DNA from: Mnemiopsis leidyi
Lineage: Eukaryota; Ctenophora; Tentaculata; Lobata; Bolinopsidae
DNA length: 64,000 nucleotides
Assembly: GCA_000226015.1 (NCBI GenBank)
Contig: JH153665.1
Location: forward strand, 101,479-165,478
Reading direction: 5' to 3'
The notes beneath the pieces are model-generated. The model made no database searches. It saw only the letters and a list, made by a program, of their open reading frames with translations, and was not told where the DNA came from. The position numbers and the translations under genes were made by a program. Shown here piece after piece: positions 1 to 12,789 of this stretch; position 1 is the stretch's first letter; every line of letters begins with the position of its first letter.

Positions 1-165
1 AGTTGGGTATGAAGTATTAGTTGAGTATGAAGTATTAGTTGAGTATGAAGTATTAGTTGGGTATGAAGTATTAGTTGGGTATGAAGTATTAGTTGGGTAT
101 GAAGTATTAGTTGGGTATGAAGTATTAGTTGGGTATGACATATTAGTTGGGTATGAAGTAACACC
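1..165. repeat. 18-bp minisatellite
   Basis: About nine head-to-tail copies of an 18-bp unit (AGTTGGGTATGAAGTATT with minor variants) run from the window edge. They lie downstream of the last visible TMEM209 exon, probably in an intron or the 3' flank of that gene. Confidence 0.9.
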
Positions 166-188
166 ACAAAAATTTCCTGTCTGCTAAC

Positions 189-3162
189 CTCCCACACTTC
201 GTCCCCCACTAGCAGTTTGAAGTGGGGAGGGTGTATTGAGGACTGGAAGAGAGCGTACTCCTTCTTCTTCGTGTCTGCTTTGCTGGGCGTCTGTACGAAG
301 TACTGTGTAGTGAAGGTGCGACCCTGAAATAGCGAGAGAATAATAAAGGATTGCGGGACTGTATTCTTGAAACAATCAGGGAACCTTTTTATTCTTTTGA
401 TCTCAAAAGTTTGCGAAATTCTTACAGTTATTTTTAGCCTCTTTCAACCACAAACCATCTTATTTCTTGGGTGATCTTTAAGTACTAAGTAGTTACAAGT
501 CTTGGCCATAGAAAAAGCAAAAATGTCCAGACAATGTCCTAACTACAACGAATAAAATCACAGCAGTAAAGCGAATGTGTTCAAACCTCAGGGTACATGG
601 GGTTCCTGGGTAGATGAGAGTCGAGATATGTAGCAATACAATGCATCACTATCTGAGAGTCGGTAGGTAGTTCCTTGTTCCACTGATTGTTCTTGTATTT
701 ACCTCCTGACTCCCAACGGAAACTACCTAAAGTTGGAATTTATAGCTCTGTTACAACTTTTCTCACATTTAGCTTGGATATTTTTACAAAACCACCAAGC
801 ACCTTATATCTTATAATGTAATCGAACATAAATGAAAATGCCTGAACTTTTGAAACAAACACTGGGATACAGACATTTCACGACAGATGACTCACCCACA
901 CAGCTTCCACTAGCTAGTTCACCAATCCTGTTCACCAGATATTCCTGGTTCACACTAACTTCCAGGTAGGGCAGCAGCAGAGCTGGGGATAGAAGTATTA
1001 ATAAGCAACATCAGAACACAGCAGAGCTGGGGATAGATTTATTACTTAGCAACATCAGGCATTCAGGAACTAGTGCATTCCGTCCGTGTCAGGGAGATTG
1101 GAATTTCGGGTAGTGTGAAGGGTCAGGGGAGGGGGATGTATCATTACCAGACCAGCAAAGCTGTTTGAATTTTTTTATTTACTATTCAGTAACATAAAAA
1201 CTATAGCTCACTCCTTTCAAGACAAGATAACTAAGACGACTCAAAGCGTTGAATCTGACTTATTAAGCTGCTTTTATGCCAAAGAAAACCCCAGCAAGTG
1301 TCCAAGATAACCCACATAGCAATATAAATCCACACTGACCAATGTTGGCGATGTGCTCGTGCTTGGTGGCGGATATCTTGCTGAGGACTGCAGTGCTGAC
1401 TGATCCTATCTTACATTCCGCCGATCCAACTAGATCTAACGTCTTGTTTATCGTCTGTATCTCCCGGTGTATGTGCTGCGCGAAAACAGAGTTAAAATGA
1501 TAAGATTTATCATGAAACTCTAGAATTATGTTAAACCTATCATTAACTGTGATACTATAGCACCACTGGCTGTATCGAAATCTCTGGAAGTTTGAAGACC
1601 CGGTAAAACAAATATCAAACCTGAAATATAGTCTGAGATATCCACTTTCTCATGTTCTCTGTCCAGATATCCAGGCTGTGCGGAGATATTCCGAGTCTAT
1701 CCAGCAGAGCATCAGCTGCCTGCTGATTATAGTAGCTGGTGTCTCCAGAAACCGATACTATCTGGTTCTGAGTAGCTAGGAAGTAAGGTCGAGGAGGTAG
1801 CGTTTCTGAGGGACGTGGAGCCCAACCTCCCGTCAAACTGCGATCCGAACTACCTCGAGATAACCACTTCTCTTTCTCTTCGTACTCCTGGAGATACTCC
1901 GACAAGTTGTTTAGATCGGAAACTTTCTTGCGGATCTTTGGAGACGCAGAGAAGTGGTAGTTACTGTCGCTGTCACGTGCAGGTGTCGAGAAACTGATAG
2001 GGGTTGTTATAGAAACTGATAGGGGGTTGTTATAGAAACTGATAGAGGGTTGTTATAGAAAACTGATAGGGGGTTGTTATAGAAACTGATAGGGGGTTGT
2101 TATAGAAACTGATAGAGGGTTGTTATAGAAACTGATAGGGGGTTGTTATAGAAACTGATAAGGGGTTGTTATAGAAACTGGTAGGGGTTGTTGTAGAAAT
2201 CGGTGTAGATTGTGTGACATTTTGGTTGTGAACTTTTAAATTTGGCAAGTTTGATAACATACCTCAAGTTGCTCATGGAGCTGATGGAGTGGAAGGAAGA
2301 GTTAGATTGAAAAGAGGTGTTGAGAGTCATGTTAGAGGTGCTGAGAGCAATGTTGGAGTTGTGGTTGAGGGAAGTGGAGAGAGGAGGGGTGAAGGGTTCC
2401 CGGGCAGGCCTACTGAGACGAGGGGAGAGGAGGTGAGGTGTTACTGGAGCACTGTGACACGTCTTGTTTAGCTCCGGGGAGGAAGGGTCTGATAGGATAC
2501 TCGTGTTGTTTGTCTTCGGGGATTCGTCTGGAATTATATGTTGTGTACGGTCTATACTCTATATGTTGTCTACGGTCTATATGTTACTGAGGTAAGCTTG
2601 GAAACATTTGGGGACACGTAACTTATGATTTTTAACAGAAATTACTCGAAAAATATTTATTTGAGGCAAACAGCGCCACAATGTTAATTATCGAGAATAC
2701 TCATTTTTCTTTACTTATTCTTTACAATATTCTTATCAGTTCACCCACCGTTTAGTTTAACAACGGGTCGTGCTAACGACTTGATATTGAGTAACAGCGA
2801 CTGCGTGGGAGACAGAGCAGTCAGATGTTCTTTAAATTTCCGGCTGGTCGCGTACGTGATGACGTCACACACTGCCGATATTCCACATACCACGGACAAT
2901 GAGATCTTAAGAGATTAAAATTATTTTCTTGACACAAATAGATGTTAATTTGTACACTTAATTTATTCAAATTTTCTTGACAAATGAGAAAAACACGTGA
3001 CTGCTGCTGAAGTCTAACCTCAAGGTATTGCCCGTATAGAAGGTGATCAGGCGAGAGAGCTATGAAAGAAGATACAAGATAACCGCCCAGCCGCAGCGCA
3101 AACACCGCACAGAGAACCGCATTTATACCGCACCATCTCAACGCCTCGTCTCCCGCTTGCAG
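189..3162 (-). CDS. TMEM209: TMEM209 (nuclear-envelope/ER membrane protein), both ends missing
   Basis: Eight in-phase exons on the minus strand: 3019-3162, 2749-2800, 2263-2527, 1621-1969, 1340-1475, 896-982, 587-726 and 189-323. The first codes for a hydrophobic segment that matches the N-terminal membrane part of TMEM209. The third is a Ser/Pro/Asn-rich linker, as in the vertebrate protein. Later exons carry the conserved C-terminal domain, with recognisable stretches such as PYLEVSVNQEYLVNRI, FRWESGG, LPTDSQIVMHCIATYLDS and FTTQYFVQTP. All junctions are GT-AG and phases join without correction. The initiating exon was not found upstream of 3162, and the final exons (the region after human YELIYQRHVYNLPKG) lie off the left edge. 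The family is a poorly characterised multi-pass protein of the nuclear envelope; the role here is inferred only from homology. Introns hold minisatellites. Confidence 0.9.
1985..2195. repeat. 24-bp minisatellite in a TMEM209 intron
   Basis: About eight to nine copies of a unit containing GAAACTGATAGGGGGTTGTT, with single-base variation, lie between the acceptor of the exon ending at 1969 and the donor at 2263. Confidence 0.9.
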
Positions 3163-4690
3163 CTGAGGGGAAGGGGGTTTAGTATCAACAGACTGCCAGC
3201 AGCTTAAACTTCACCAGGATAAACTGACTGACTACAATTAAAACTTTGTTTCAGTTTGGGTAGTACCAATAAAAATGTGAGTTACACACTCAGAGTGACA
3301 ATGTTATGGCTGAAAGTAGACGTAACAAAGCATTCCTCAATCCTTGACTACCTTGTATTTAGCTTTAATCGTCTTCTCAACAAGCGGAGTTTGAAATGTA
3401 GCTGTTGGCATCCTATCCTACCAGAGAAACGCGATTTGAGAAAACAATATTCAAAATTTAAATTTTATCTTTTATTTGTACAACTACAAGTATAGATTTT
3501 AAGCATAATGGGATAGCACTTCGTGAATGTATTGCAGAGATCAAGTAATTGTAGTTAGTTTAGTGGTGATGTACATGTTGGCTACTCTAGTTGTGTGAGT
3601 TTAAGTTGTCTCGTTACAAGCTGTTCCTTAATGGGCTTCACTTCCAAGCAGTTCTCATACGAAGAAGCTTCTAGAAGATCAAAACGCAGGTAACCAGCCG
3701 TACTAATTAACATTAGTCATCAGATCAGGTATTCATGACGGACCTCGTGGTTTGTAGTCGGCTTTTCATAACCTTACTACCGCATGAGCAAATTAAGTTA
3801 TGGCAGTGTTTACTCTAGAGCTTTACTCTATCTAAAACCAATGACTTCCAACACTTTCAGCGACAAGAGAACCCTATTCAGTCTGCACAACATCCCACTG
3901 CCCGCCCTAGCGATTACACTGACATTCTTCGCTGCCATCATAATTTTCAACCTGTAGCTGTTGTACTGACGTCTGACTACTGCACCAATTTTGGTGACAA
4001 CCATGGGTGGATAAAACAATTTTCATAACAAGGTCTTATTTATCTGATGTTCTGAATTTCGTTTTGTTTAACTGAGGCAAACAAGGTTTTCTTTGCATGG
4101 ATAGTGTATGTTTGTTAACACTATGTTAGACTTGTTTGTAGCTTGAATTGAAATTTATTAGTATTTTTTCATTGCACATGACGTCATTACATCGACTGAT
4201 GGAAATCAGCATCTGCTGTAATTATCTACACATGTGTATGCATGTATGCATATTGCTTGTTGTTAATTACTGAAAGTGGTGTAAGCACTAAAAGGTACTT
4301 TTCCCTTCTCCTCACCCCAAGACAAGAAAACAGGATACAACCACCAGTTTACCAGTAACTATTAGACAAAACTCATTAGCGTTTAAGCACAAGTACAAGT
4401 ACTCGTCTGACTTCGGACCAAACCAGCCGGTCTGGGTGGAGTTACCCGCCAATCCTGGCAGTGTGTTCAGGTCACGTGACTTAGCTGTGTAATCTCCGGC
4501 TGGTTAAAGCTGCCATAATGGCTCATTATACACAACCAGTTGATCAGATGTGTGCCACACTTTGCAATCCCGTTGTAATTGTGTATTGATACCCGTCTAC
4601 TGTAACCCATGTATTGATACCCGCGAACTATTACCCATGTAATGATACCCCTGTAGAATTATAACGCTAAAACCCCAAGTCTCACACTTG
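3163..4690. other. intergenic or 5' region, no gene recognised
   Basis: Lies between divergently transcribed TMEM209 (minus) and the cysteine-rich gene (plus). The TMEM209 start exon should be here, but no segment with the expected basic N-terminus and a phase-0 donor could be identified. Three loose copies of a roughly 28-bp unit (CCATGTATTGATACCC-like) lie at about 4580-4650. The open frames seen are short and have no recognisable similarity. Confidence 0.5.
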
Positions 4691-6368
4691 ATGCGAGGAG
4701 TGGGACTGCTAGTGTTGTTGAAGGTGTGGTGGGGTGTGGTGGGGGAGCCGCAACACGAGGGGAGGAAGGTAGAGAACACCTTCCACAAGGACGGGGAGGA
4801 CCCTCACGGGGTGGAGTGGATCGGAGACAACAAGGCTTCCAGCAACCATCTAGTTCATGCTAACAAGTGGGGCAGGGATCCGGAGGTGAGTTTGGTAGTT
4901 ATTTTAGTACACTCGATGAAATATTCTGTTTGATATCGAATATTGTAGCATTCTAAATGGACACTGTCAACATGGGCAATTTAGACTAGTTTATTCAACA
5001 AACTTGTACCGACATGGTATAGTTGTGTAGTTTACCGGACATGGTATAGTTGTGTAGTTTACCGGACATGGTATAGTTGTGTAGTTTACCGGACAATGCA
5101 AATATCTGCAGTTATGTGAGGAGTTTTTCCTAAACGGAGCACCGGGACAATGTGAAGAGCCAGACACGTGCTGTGGAACACTCAACTACACAGACACTGC
5201 CTTCACAGTCCAGATATACTGCTGCCACGATAACGAGAAGTAAGATACTAACATCGCATTTTGAGCTGCATACAAGAATTCCGGCCAAACTCTTGACCTT
5301 TCTTTTCCATCTACTTACGTGATAATGTTGATCTGTATAGGTGTTGTGAAGGGATATGCTGCAGCGACAACACCGTTTGCTGTAGAGAGAAAACAACAAA
5401 AGATGCTCCTGGTTACGGACACTGCTGCAACAAAGCCAGGTAACAAACAGCTTCACTTTGCTACAAAAATAACATAATCAGCAAGCACTCAGATCGCTTT
5501 GATCTAGTTGCCATTATCAGTAAACAGATACGTTATCAGTCGAAAAATGGACGCGATTATACGATACCCGATCTATCCAACTTGCAGCTTAATCGCAGTT
5601 TCAATATCGACCTGCTTTTCCTACGATCCCACTTAAATCCGAACTGATACTCTTAAATCAAGAGCAAACATGTAAAAGTCTTAGTTACCCCGTATGCTTC
5701 CGATCAACATTTGGATATTAATCCTTTTCCATTCGGATATAAGCCTGGCACAAAATTATTGCTTGACAAACTCATGACCGGTTTTTCTATCTGCGTGGTT
5801 GGTATGTCATGATTAGGCAGTTCTGCTATCCTGGTTTTCAAGTGCACATAGCTAATCGATGTCGATTATAGCGCTCATGTTACTCGCAAAGTGAAGACAT
5901 GAAAACAGAAAGTGCACATCTGTTTGACTTCGGTTGTAATTTTGCATGTTTTTTACTGCTTACCTCTCCACGCTTCCAAGCGTGACGTTTAAATTACTTT
6001 ACATAATTAAACATAAACCCAAATTTATCGAGTTGTCATTAAGGATTTATTAAAAATATTACCAAGCAGTTAAGTCTATGTATTGACTAATGCAATGACG
6101 GCAAAAATTATCAACGATGCCAAAAGCTTTCAGTTTAACCCAAATGTTCAGGGGATGCTGTACAGATATCAGGGGTAATGTCGTGTGTTGCGGGACTATG
6201 CTAGGTCGCTACTGGTGGGTTATTGCAGTGATCCTCACCATCTACATCGCCAGCAAGGTTACCATGATGATACGTCGATACAGGGCCATGCCTGATGTAG
6301 GCGAGGAGCGCATCAAAGCAGACAAGGAACTCAAAGTTAGGATCAAGGGCATGACCTACTGTTGTTGA
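4691..6368 (+). CDS. cysteine-pair-rich single-pass membrane protein, unnamed
   Basis: Four exons, 4691-4885, 5112-5239, 5341-5439 and 6152-6368, join in phase (639 nt, 212 aa). The ATG at 4691 opens a signal peptide (MRGVGLLVLLKVWWGVVG). A polar region follows, then a compact ectodomain dominated by adjacent cysteine pairs: CCGT, YCCHD, KCCEG, ICCSD, VCCRE, HCCNK, GCCTD and VCCG. One hydrophobic segment (YWWVIAVILTIYIASK) comes next, then a basic/acidic tail of about 35 residues ending in CC. The topology is therefore type I with the Cys-rich part outside the cell. The doublets are reminiscent of granulin or Shisa-type ectodomains, but spacing matches neither closely, so no family is assigned. 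The terminal CC could be acylated (inference). It converges on CNOT11, which is on the other strand. Confidence 0.75.
5028..5096. repeat. 27-28-bp triplication in an intron
   Basis: Three near-identical copies of a unit containing GGACATGGTATAGTTGTGTA sit just upstream of the acceptor for the exon starting at 5112. Confidence 0.85.
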
Positions 6369-6695
6369 TCAAGTGATAGGACTGTGAGACTGTCACTTAG
6401 CTTGAGAATGGCACATGATCGTGTTGTTGATGAGAATAAGCGAGGCAAATAATATGGCCAAATACAGTGATTTTCGATTTTGTAAGATGAGTATTTTGTT
6501 AGTTTGTGATATTTATTTGTGATATTTTTACCCTAAGAATGAGTTTTGATTGATATAAGTGATGTTTTGCAATGACTACCACGGACTAAAGCGTTGAACA
6601 GGAGTTGAAAATATTAACAGATTTACATAATCTTCAAAACGTATACAAATTATCTCCTCATTAGTCAAAAACGGTTTAGTTCAGTGTAAAAAGTC

Positions 6696-9345
6696 TTAGC
6701 TCATGTCTTTAGTGTCAAGGCTTTTCAGAAGTCGGAAGAGACCCGTCGCCTCTCTTATTCGACTGTGATCGATACAGAATGCCTGAAGAAAAATGTTTTA
6801 CGTTCTCTTGAAGGTGGACTTAATCAAGAAGCAGGGTCTAAATGCATGGAGACAGGGAGCTAGACAACATTTAAAATGAGAAACGAACCTGTATTTCAAT
6901 AAGAATATCCTGAACATTGACAAGCCGGTTACGAATGAGAGCCGTCAGGAACACGCACACAAGCCGCACAAACCTGCGAAAAGAAGTTAGTACCACGCAA
7001 ATTTCTAAGCCATATAGATATTTAAAAAATAGAGCATCAAGTTTTATAAGCTGGCGTCAGTTTAGTCGTGAGAGCGGTGATAACAATTCCAAAGTACATT
7101 TAACGAGACGTCCGAGATTGTAACGTCACCTGTGTTGAGTGTTCTTGTCCGGGATTTCGGTACAGTTTGTTATGCAGTTCCGGATGTAGTAATGGATAAA
7201 TTGGGGTGGCAGCTCTAAATTTGCCGTTATTTTGTTGACCACCTGCAAGTGAGGGTTCGTGTCGATAAGCTCATCATTGTCAAACTAAAATGGTTTTCAA
7301 GAAAGCACATGATACGTTTGTTAACCAATATTACATTACAATATTATATAAATATTTCATTACAATATTACATAAATATTACATTACAATATTATATAAT
7401 ACCTCCATAGAGTGTAAGGAGAGGTCCATGTTAAGAAGGACGGCTAAGTAGTCGGCAAACTGTTGTGTCTGGGCCAGGAGGAGCAGAATGTCCACAGCCA
7501 GGAACGGGTTTTTATCGACCAGTTTCGGTAATGTTGAGGGAGTCACCGGCAATGTTTGCAGACCATCATCCTTGTATAATTCTTGTTTTAACCGGTCATA
7601 TTGTTGAGTTTCCAAGGCTTGTCGCTGAGCCAGGATAAACAACTTTTTAGCGTCCTCCGGCTTCTCTTTAGCAGATATGTTTGGTTCCCACGCAAATGGG
7701 TACTCTGAGGATAGAAAAAAACGGAATCAATGACAAGATAAATAGTTTCTATATCTAAAAACAATCAACATCTTTTTCAATCCCACAAATTCCAACTATA
7801 TACCATTATCGTTAGGGCACATCCATACAAGGTCGTCAGGGTCAGAATAGATAGGAGGAGGAGGTCGAACTAAAGGAGGGAGAAAGACGGATTCTGAAAT
7901 GTTGCTGTCGAAGAGCTGACTTAGAACTTCTTTGTAGTGCTTTTCTTCTTTTGAGTCGTTCTCAGGATCGTCTAACACTATTGGCAAACTGCAGTCTGTG
8001 GGGGAATGAATTCGTATCAATTACACGTTCCGCCGAGGTAGCCATTGTGGGCAAATTATCAGCTGAAAAGTGCCCTATCTCCCAGTTTTGAGCATCTTCC
8101 TCCACCACTGTTGGCTGGACCACAGCTCGCGCGGCCCGTTGAAAACGCGCGCAAATAAAACGCGCGTTTTGCGCAACAAAACTGGTTCAACTTAAGCTGC
8201 GGTGGCGCAACTTGTACAGGTCTCACCACGAAAGTGCCACTGTCACAATAATTCACAGAACGTTGCAAGACACTTTTGCAAAGATATGATAGATGAACAC
8301 TTGTGAGTTGTGATATTGATGGTATGCGCGAATTAGGATGTTTAAATCTCTTTGAATCAAAATGATATGTGGTTTCTATCAGTAAATTTCAACAATTCAG
8401 TTCCTTACTACTGTTACTAGTTCAAAAGGTTTGAACGAAGATATTTCACGAAAAAGTAAGTATTAAAAACGGAACATGGTTACACTATAGTTTATATAGT
8501 TACTTAAATCATAAAGACCTGGTTTGGGCGAATAAGGAAAGTTTTTAAGCGGTGCACCAATAAGTTTCACATCTTTTTGAATCTGGGCAGTTGTGCTGGA
8601 CAGCGTGTTTTGTGAGAAGGGCAATAAGTTGATCAGGTAAATGGCAGCTGTTATCCTGAAAAAGGCAACATAATTATACATACGGATTGTTTTGATCAAA
8701 TTTTACAGCCAGCCATAAAATATTAGGAATAGGTCAACTCGCAAAAATTTCGACGAGAATCACATAACACTCAACGAGTTATAGGATTGATCGACTGGGC
8801 TATCAGCTATACAGTGTACAACTATACATTTACAGTTGGCTGACTTTTGTACAGCTAAGCTTCTTACTTGGAGTCGACAGGTTTACGGTTGGCATAGTTG
8901 AAGAGGACTTTGTTGAAGGGGTTCAGTTCCTGTGGCTGGGCTAGCTGACAGAGCAAGAAAACACTGTTGATGACCTCACAGTCACTGTTCAGTAGATACT
9001 CGTGTTGTAACAGCGACGCTATACACTGTCCCATCTGCAAGGAACGTGGTTTATTCTAGAACATTCTGAGACGTACCGGAGTAATTTTATTATTGCTGCA
9101 GAATATTTACATCATTGCAATACTTTTCCGTGGAAGTTAGGATTTGAATTTTAACTCTAACTATGAGTCAAGGAAAGCAGATCGACAGAATAGTTTTTAT
9201 CCATATTTAACGTTACATTAATTAGGCTGACCTTGAAATGAAGACATTTGGGACAAAATATTTCAAACTGGTTCCAAAGACTTTGCAGAGTATCTTCAGT
9301 TTTCTGGATAATGTCAGTGACTTCGACCATATCAAGAACTTCCAT
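6696..9345 (-). CDS. CNOT11: CNOT11, CCR4-NOT complex subunit 11
   Basis: Eight exons: 9232-9345, 8868-9034, 8519-8655, 7804-7995, 7403-7704, 7130-7242, 6889-6973 and 6696-6782. They total 1197 nt, giving 398 aa with perfect phase. The N-terminal half aligns with the helical region of CNOT11 that contacts NOT1 and NOT10 ([34 protein letters not shown]). A linker with [21 protein letters not shown] parallels human RPPPPLHICEDELAW in content and position. The C-terminal domain is the most conserved part: [60 protein letters not shown] and [22 protein letters not shown]11 is a scaffold subunit of the cytoplasmic deadenylase complex. The start is fixed by the first Met of the only frame leading into exon 2. 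Weak acceptor-like AGs lie 1-11 nt before it. Confidence 0.95.
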
Positions 9346-9357
9346 ACTGGCTGAACT
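9346..9357 (-). promoter_or_regulatory. candidate 3' splice acceptor just before the CNOT11 start
   Basis: On the minus strand three AG dinucleotides (9356-9357, 9351-9352, 9347-9348) precede the ATG at 9345 by 1-11 nt in the context AAATCAGTTCAGCCAG. The pyrimidine tract is poor. This is the weakest of five such sites in the window. Confidence 0.35.
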
Positions 9358-9620
9358 GATTTGTCAATGTAAGTATTATTATTTTGGGTGCTATCCGCCT
9401 ATTCAAGATCCAAGTAAATTAACCAACTACAAAGCAAGAATGTCAATATGTAGTTTGAAATCCAATTGCAGTTCGATTGATGCAAAATTCTAATACGACT
9501 CAGCAAATCCGATTATCTGTTACTCAAAATTTTTATTTTGTTCATAGCATAGACAACAGTAAAATGGACTCCCAATATATGTCACTAAAAATGCCAAAAC
9601 AATAAGAAAAATAAGTGCAG

Positions 9621-12221
9621 CTATTTGATGCCACACCCCCGCATGGATGGAGAAGTTACACACTGTCCATTGATCTTCCATTCAACACCTTTGTACAGGG
9701 CATTTCCTTCAGGCGAAACTAAAAAGTCGGGCTGGATCGCCTCAAACACCTGAAAATGTTGTCAGTTTTGTCATGTGGAAAAGGAGGAGAACACTGAATA
9801 ATATACAGTACAACAGTAATATACAGTAATATACAGTACAACAACAGTTACAAACTGAGCATCGGCAAAAAAACTTCAATATCACAGACAAGCTCACAGC
9901 CATATAGTCATATAGCATACAGCCATATAGCCATGTAGCATACAGCCATATAGCGAGGATAAGCGTAAATGTAATAAGATGAACTCTACACTTTCGTGAA
10001 CAAAGAGCTAAAAACCTTTTTCTTAGGGTTAAGCTGCTGGTCAGGTGTTCCAGGGAAACCTTCAACAGTAACTTTGTCTCCAGGTTTAGAGCCACAAGGA
10101 GGACACAGAATCTCGACTTTTTCCGGTGTACTGGCACACATCACCATCGCATGTGACATTATACCTGGTACAACGTTAAGATATGAAAATTATCGGTAGA
10201 ACTTCAGTAATTTACGTTCTATTGTCTGATGGCAACAATAAAAATGAATGTATAATTTAAAGCAATCATCAGCTTGATAAGCATTTAACCTTCACAGTTA
10301 TAAATTTCTGCTAGCAAATGTCATTTCCATTCTTAATATAGAATTAGTGCGGATTTGGAACTGTTAGATTTAGAAATGAAAGTAGAAACTAGAAAATTTA
10401 AAGCAATCGTCAGGTAATGTAAATTCAAAGTGGTCACCTCTCATTTTTGCAGGTTTGAGATTACACAGTACAACACAAGGTCTCTCCTGCATCTGTTCTA
10501 TGGGGATGTGTTTGACAAGACCACTGATAACTTGTCTTGGTTCAGACTCACCACAGTCAATCTCTTCAAGGTACAGGCCATCAGCATCTGGATGGAGCTT
10601 CGCACTCCTGTCAACACATACTTACAGTATATACTGTACACAAATACATACATGGTTAGAAATAGTGCTATTTCGGAGACAAACAGTGAAACTCAGATCA
10701 ACAAGGCGAATTACCATAATTTCGCTGGTCAAATTATTTATTAACCAACCTCAAATCTTATTCATAGTGCTATACACTTGTTCACAAAACTGTGCAGGCC
10801 CAAGAATGAAAGATGATCAGGGTTTACCAGCTTTACCAGTTGACATTAAATGAAACAGCGACAAATTTACATAGTGTACCTGATAAAACCGACTCTCATA
10901 TCAAGACGCGAAACATCTGCAGGAGGAGTAGCAGCATCTTTAGGCTGCTGTGTGGGTTTGGCTTGTTTTTTAGCAGCCTGATTAGCACATTATCAGAGAG
11001 GTGATTAAATCTAAGGGGCGTATCCGGGGGGAATCCATTGGATCCCAGGATCACCCGTTTTGAAATGAAAATTTAGAAAAAATTTTAAGTATTAGGCGTG
11101 GATCCATCTGGCATCTAAGTTAGTATGGCTAAAAGTCTGATCTCTGTATCTCTTAAAATTGTAGTTAAATTGAGTACAAGCCAATGAAAAGTCAAAAGTT
11201 TCTTCTGGATGGTAATGATTAAAGCTTTAAGCTATGTTCAAAATTTTATTTATATATTTCTTTGAAAGGCTCTATCTTATTCTATGATTGATTATACATT
11301 AAATCATTAAAAAATATATAATCATTTAACATTTTAATCTAGGCAATTAAAAAATTCTACTTCATTTAAAAATGTTGAATCTTTTATATTTTTTATTATA
11401 TTCACATCTATACCTTCTTCTTCTCCGCTTTGGCACTGGAAACAGGAGGAGCTGCAGATTGAGCAGCAACTGTTGTTATTGAAGACTTTGATGAAGCAGA
11501 GTTGACTGTTTCTTTTGTAACTGTATCTTTTTTGGGCTGTGCTATGAATTGTTTTCTTCCATTTGCTGTTTCAACATCTATTAGTTGTTGCTTTAGGTCC
11601 TCCACCTCTCTTTTAAGCCTCTCATTTTCTGCCTTAAATAGAGTATGAGGTAAAATGACCACGATTTTTGATCATTTTGCCCAAGCCCGAGATTCATGAA
11701 GAAATAATTGTACATTTTTTTGGCCATTTCATCATGTAAATTACATAATCAAAGTTGTAAGTTGTAACCATGGTCAAATAGTTTATCCAAACTTTTACCA
11801 AATTTACTCCCCCAAGGGTTTATGGGATAAAGTAGAAGGGTGGACAATCATGGATCATTCATATTATGGTGGCCAACGTCCTGCCCCAGAACATTGTGCC
11901 CCAGAGCACTTTAACCCAGAAATTTAGCCCCAGTGATGCCCTGCTCCACAAAAGACAACCTCGTAAGGGTTAGGTTCAGGGTAAGGGTTTGGGTTAGGGT
12001 CACTGGGGCCAAATATGCAGGAAATAATGTTGTGGGGCAGGACGACGGGAACTGATATTATAAAGATAATGACTTAGACTAACCATCAGTTGTTTCTTGT
12101 ATTCTGAGGTGTTTTTGACTAATGTTCCCTTGTTTCTGAGATTCAAAACATGCTGCTTGAGCTGTTCAAGAACAGTATCTATTTGAGCAGCCTTGGAGGT
12201 GCAAAGTCTCACAGCTGACAT
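9621..12221 (-). CDS. AIMP1: AIMP1, multisynthetase-complex auxiliary protein with EMAP-II domain
   Basis: Six exons, 12084-12221, 11414-11632, 10880-10977, 10438-10607, 10016-10164 and 9621-9749, give 300 aa (human 312). Residues about 1-80 form a leucine-zipper-like coiled coil ([32 protein letters not shown]) expected to bind arginyl-tRNA synthetase. A Lys/Ala/Ser-rich linker follows. From about residue 140 comes the OB-fold tRNA-binding and EMAP-II module: [81 protein letters not shown] and the terminal GCGIK. It serves as a scaffold and tRNA-binding factor of the cytosolic aminoacyl-tRNA synthetase complex. The absence of a synthetase domain separates it from TyrRS or MetRS carrying the same module. 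It lies head to tail with CNOT11, 275 bases upstream. Confidence 0.96.
11880..12040. repeat. CCCCAG-rich and telomere-like low-complexity patch
   Basis: Within AIMP1 intron 1, several GCCCCAG-type units are followed by an irregular run of GGGTTAGG, GGGTAAGGG and GGGTTAGGG motifs at about 11963-12001. Too degenerate to be called a telomeric array. Confidence 0.5.
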
Positions 12222-12222
12222 C

Positions 12223-12236
12223 CTGCAAAAGAGCTT
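12223..12236 (-). promoter_or_regulatory. 3' splice acceptor abutting the AIMP1 start codon
   Basis: The minus strand reads CTCTTTTGCAG, one G, then ATG. A strong pyrimidine tract plus CAG one nucleotide from the start suggests either a 5'-UTR intron or spliced-leader addition. Confidence 0.65.
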
Positions 12237-12780
12237 TTTAATGTTTTAAAAAGAACTGGCTAGTTTGCAGTACAAAATAATGAATACAATACTTCAAAGA
12301 TTCTATAGATCTTGAACAACAATGACATTCCATTATCCATAAATATATTATTGCAAACTGTTTTTTTCATACTTAAAAGATCATACTAACTGGTTGTAAA
12401 GACACTAATGCTTTATTTCTCATATAATTATTGGGTGTTTAATCGTGAATGGAGTAAATGGCACATGAATTTGGATAATTAAGTTTTGGGTGAGTATATG
12501 GGTCTTATTTTTGTTTTATTTGGTCAATGTATTATGCTTTTACCTACGTTTTTTGTTGTTGTGTAACAAATATAGCTTAAGACTCTATTATTTTCATCAT
12601 GAAACTAAAATTAATTGCAAAAGCTACATGAGAACTCAGAACTATTAGGGTGGTGGCAACCACCCCAAAAAAGACACTTACCCTAAAATTTTGGACCTCG
12701 TGACTATTCTCAATCGATTTCTTGTCCAATTTTAGCTGATGCTATTTTGCAAATGAATTGGAGCCCAAAGGGTAAGAGAT
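12237..12780. other. intergenic, no gene recognised
   Basis: AT-rich upstream flank of AIMP1. No ORF with recognisable content, no repeat and no promoter element could be assigned. Confidence 0.5.
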
Positions 12781-12789
12781 AGAGTCATG

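Noticed and set aside
3828-4019. Minus ORF considered as the TMEM209 first exon
   Set aside because: No similarity to the expected N-terminus and no phase-0 donor leading to the exon at 3162.
11963-12001. Interstitial telomere (TTAGGG-like) array
   Set aside because: Only a few irregular units, mixed with other GGG words; better called low complexity.
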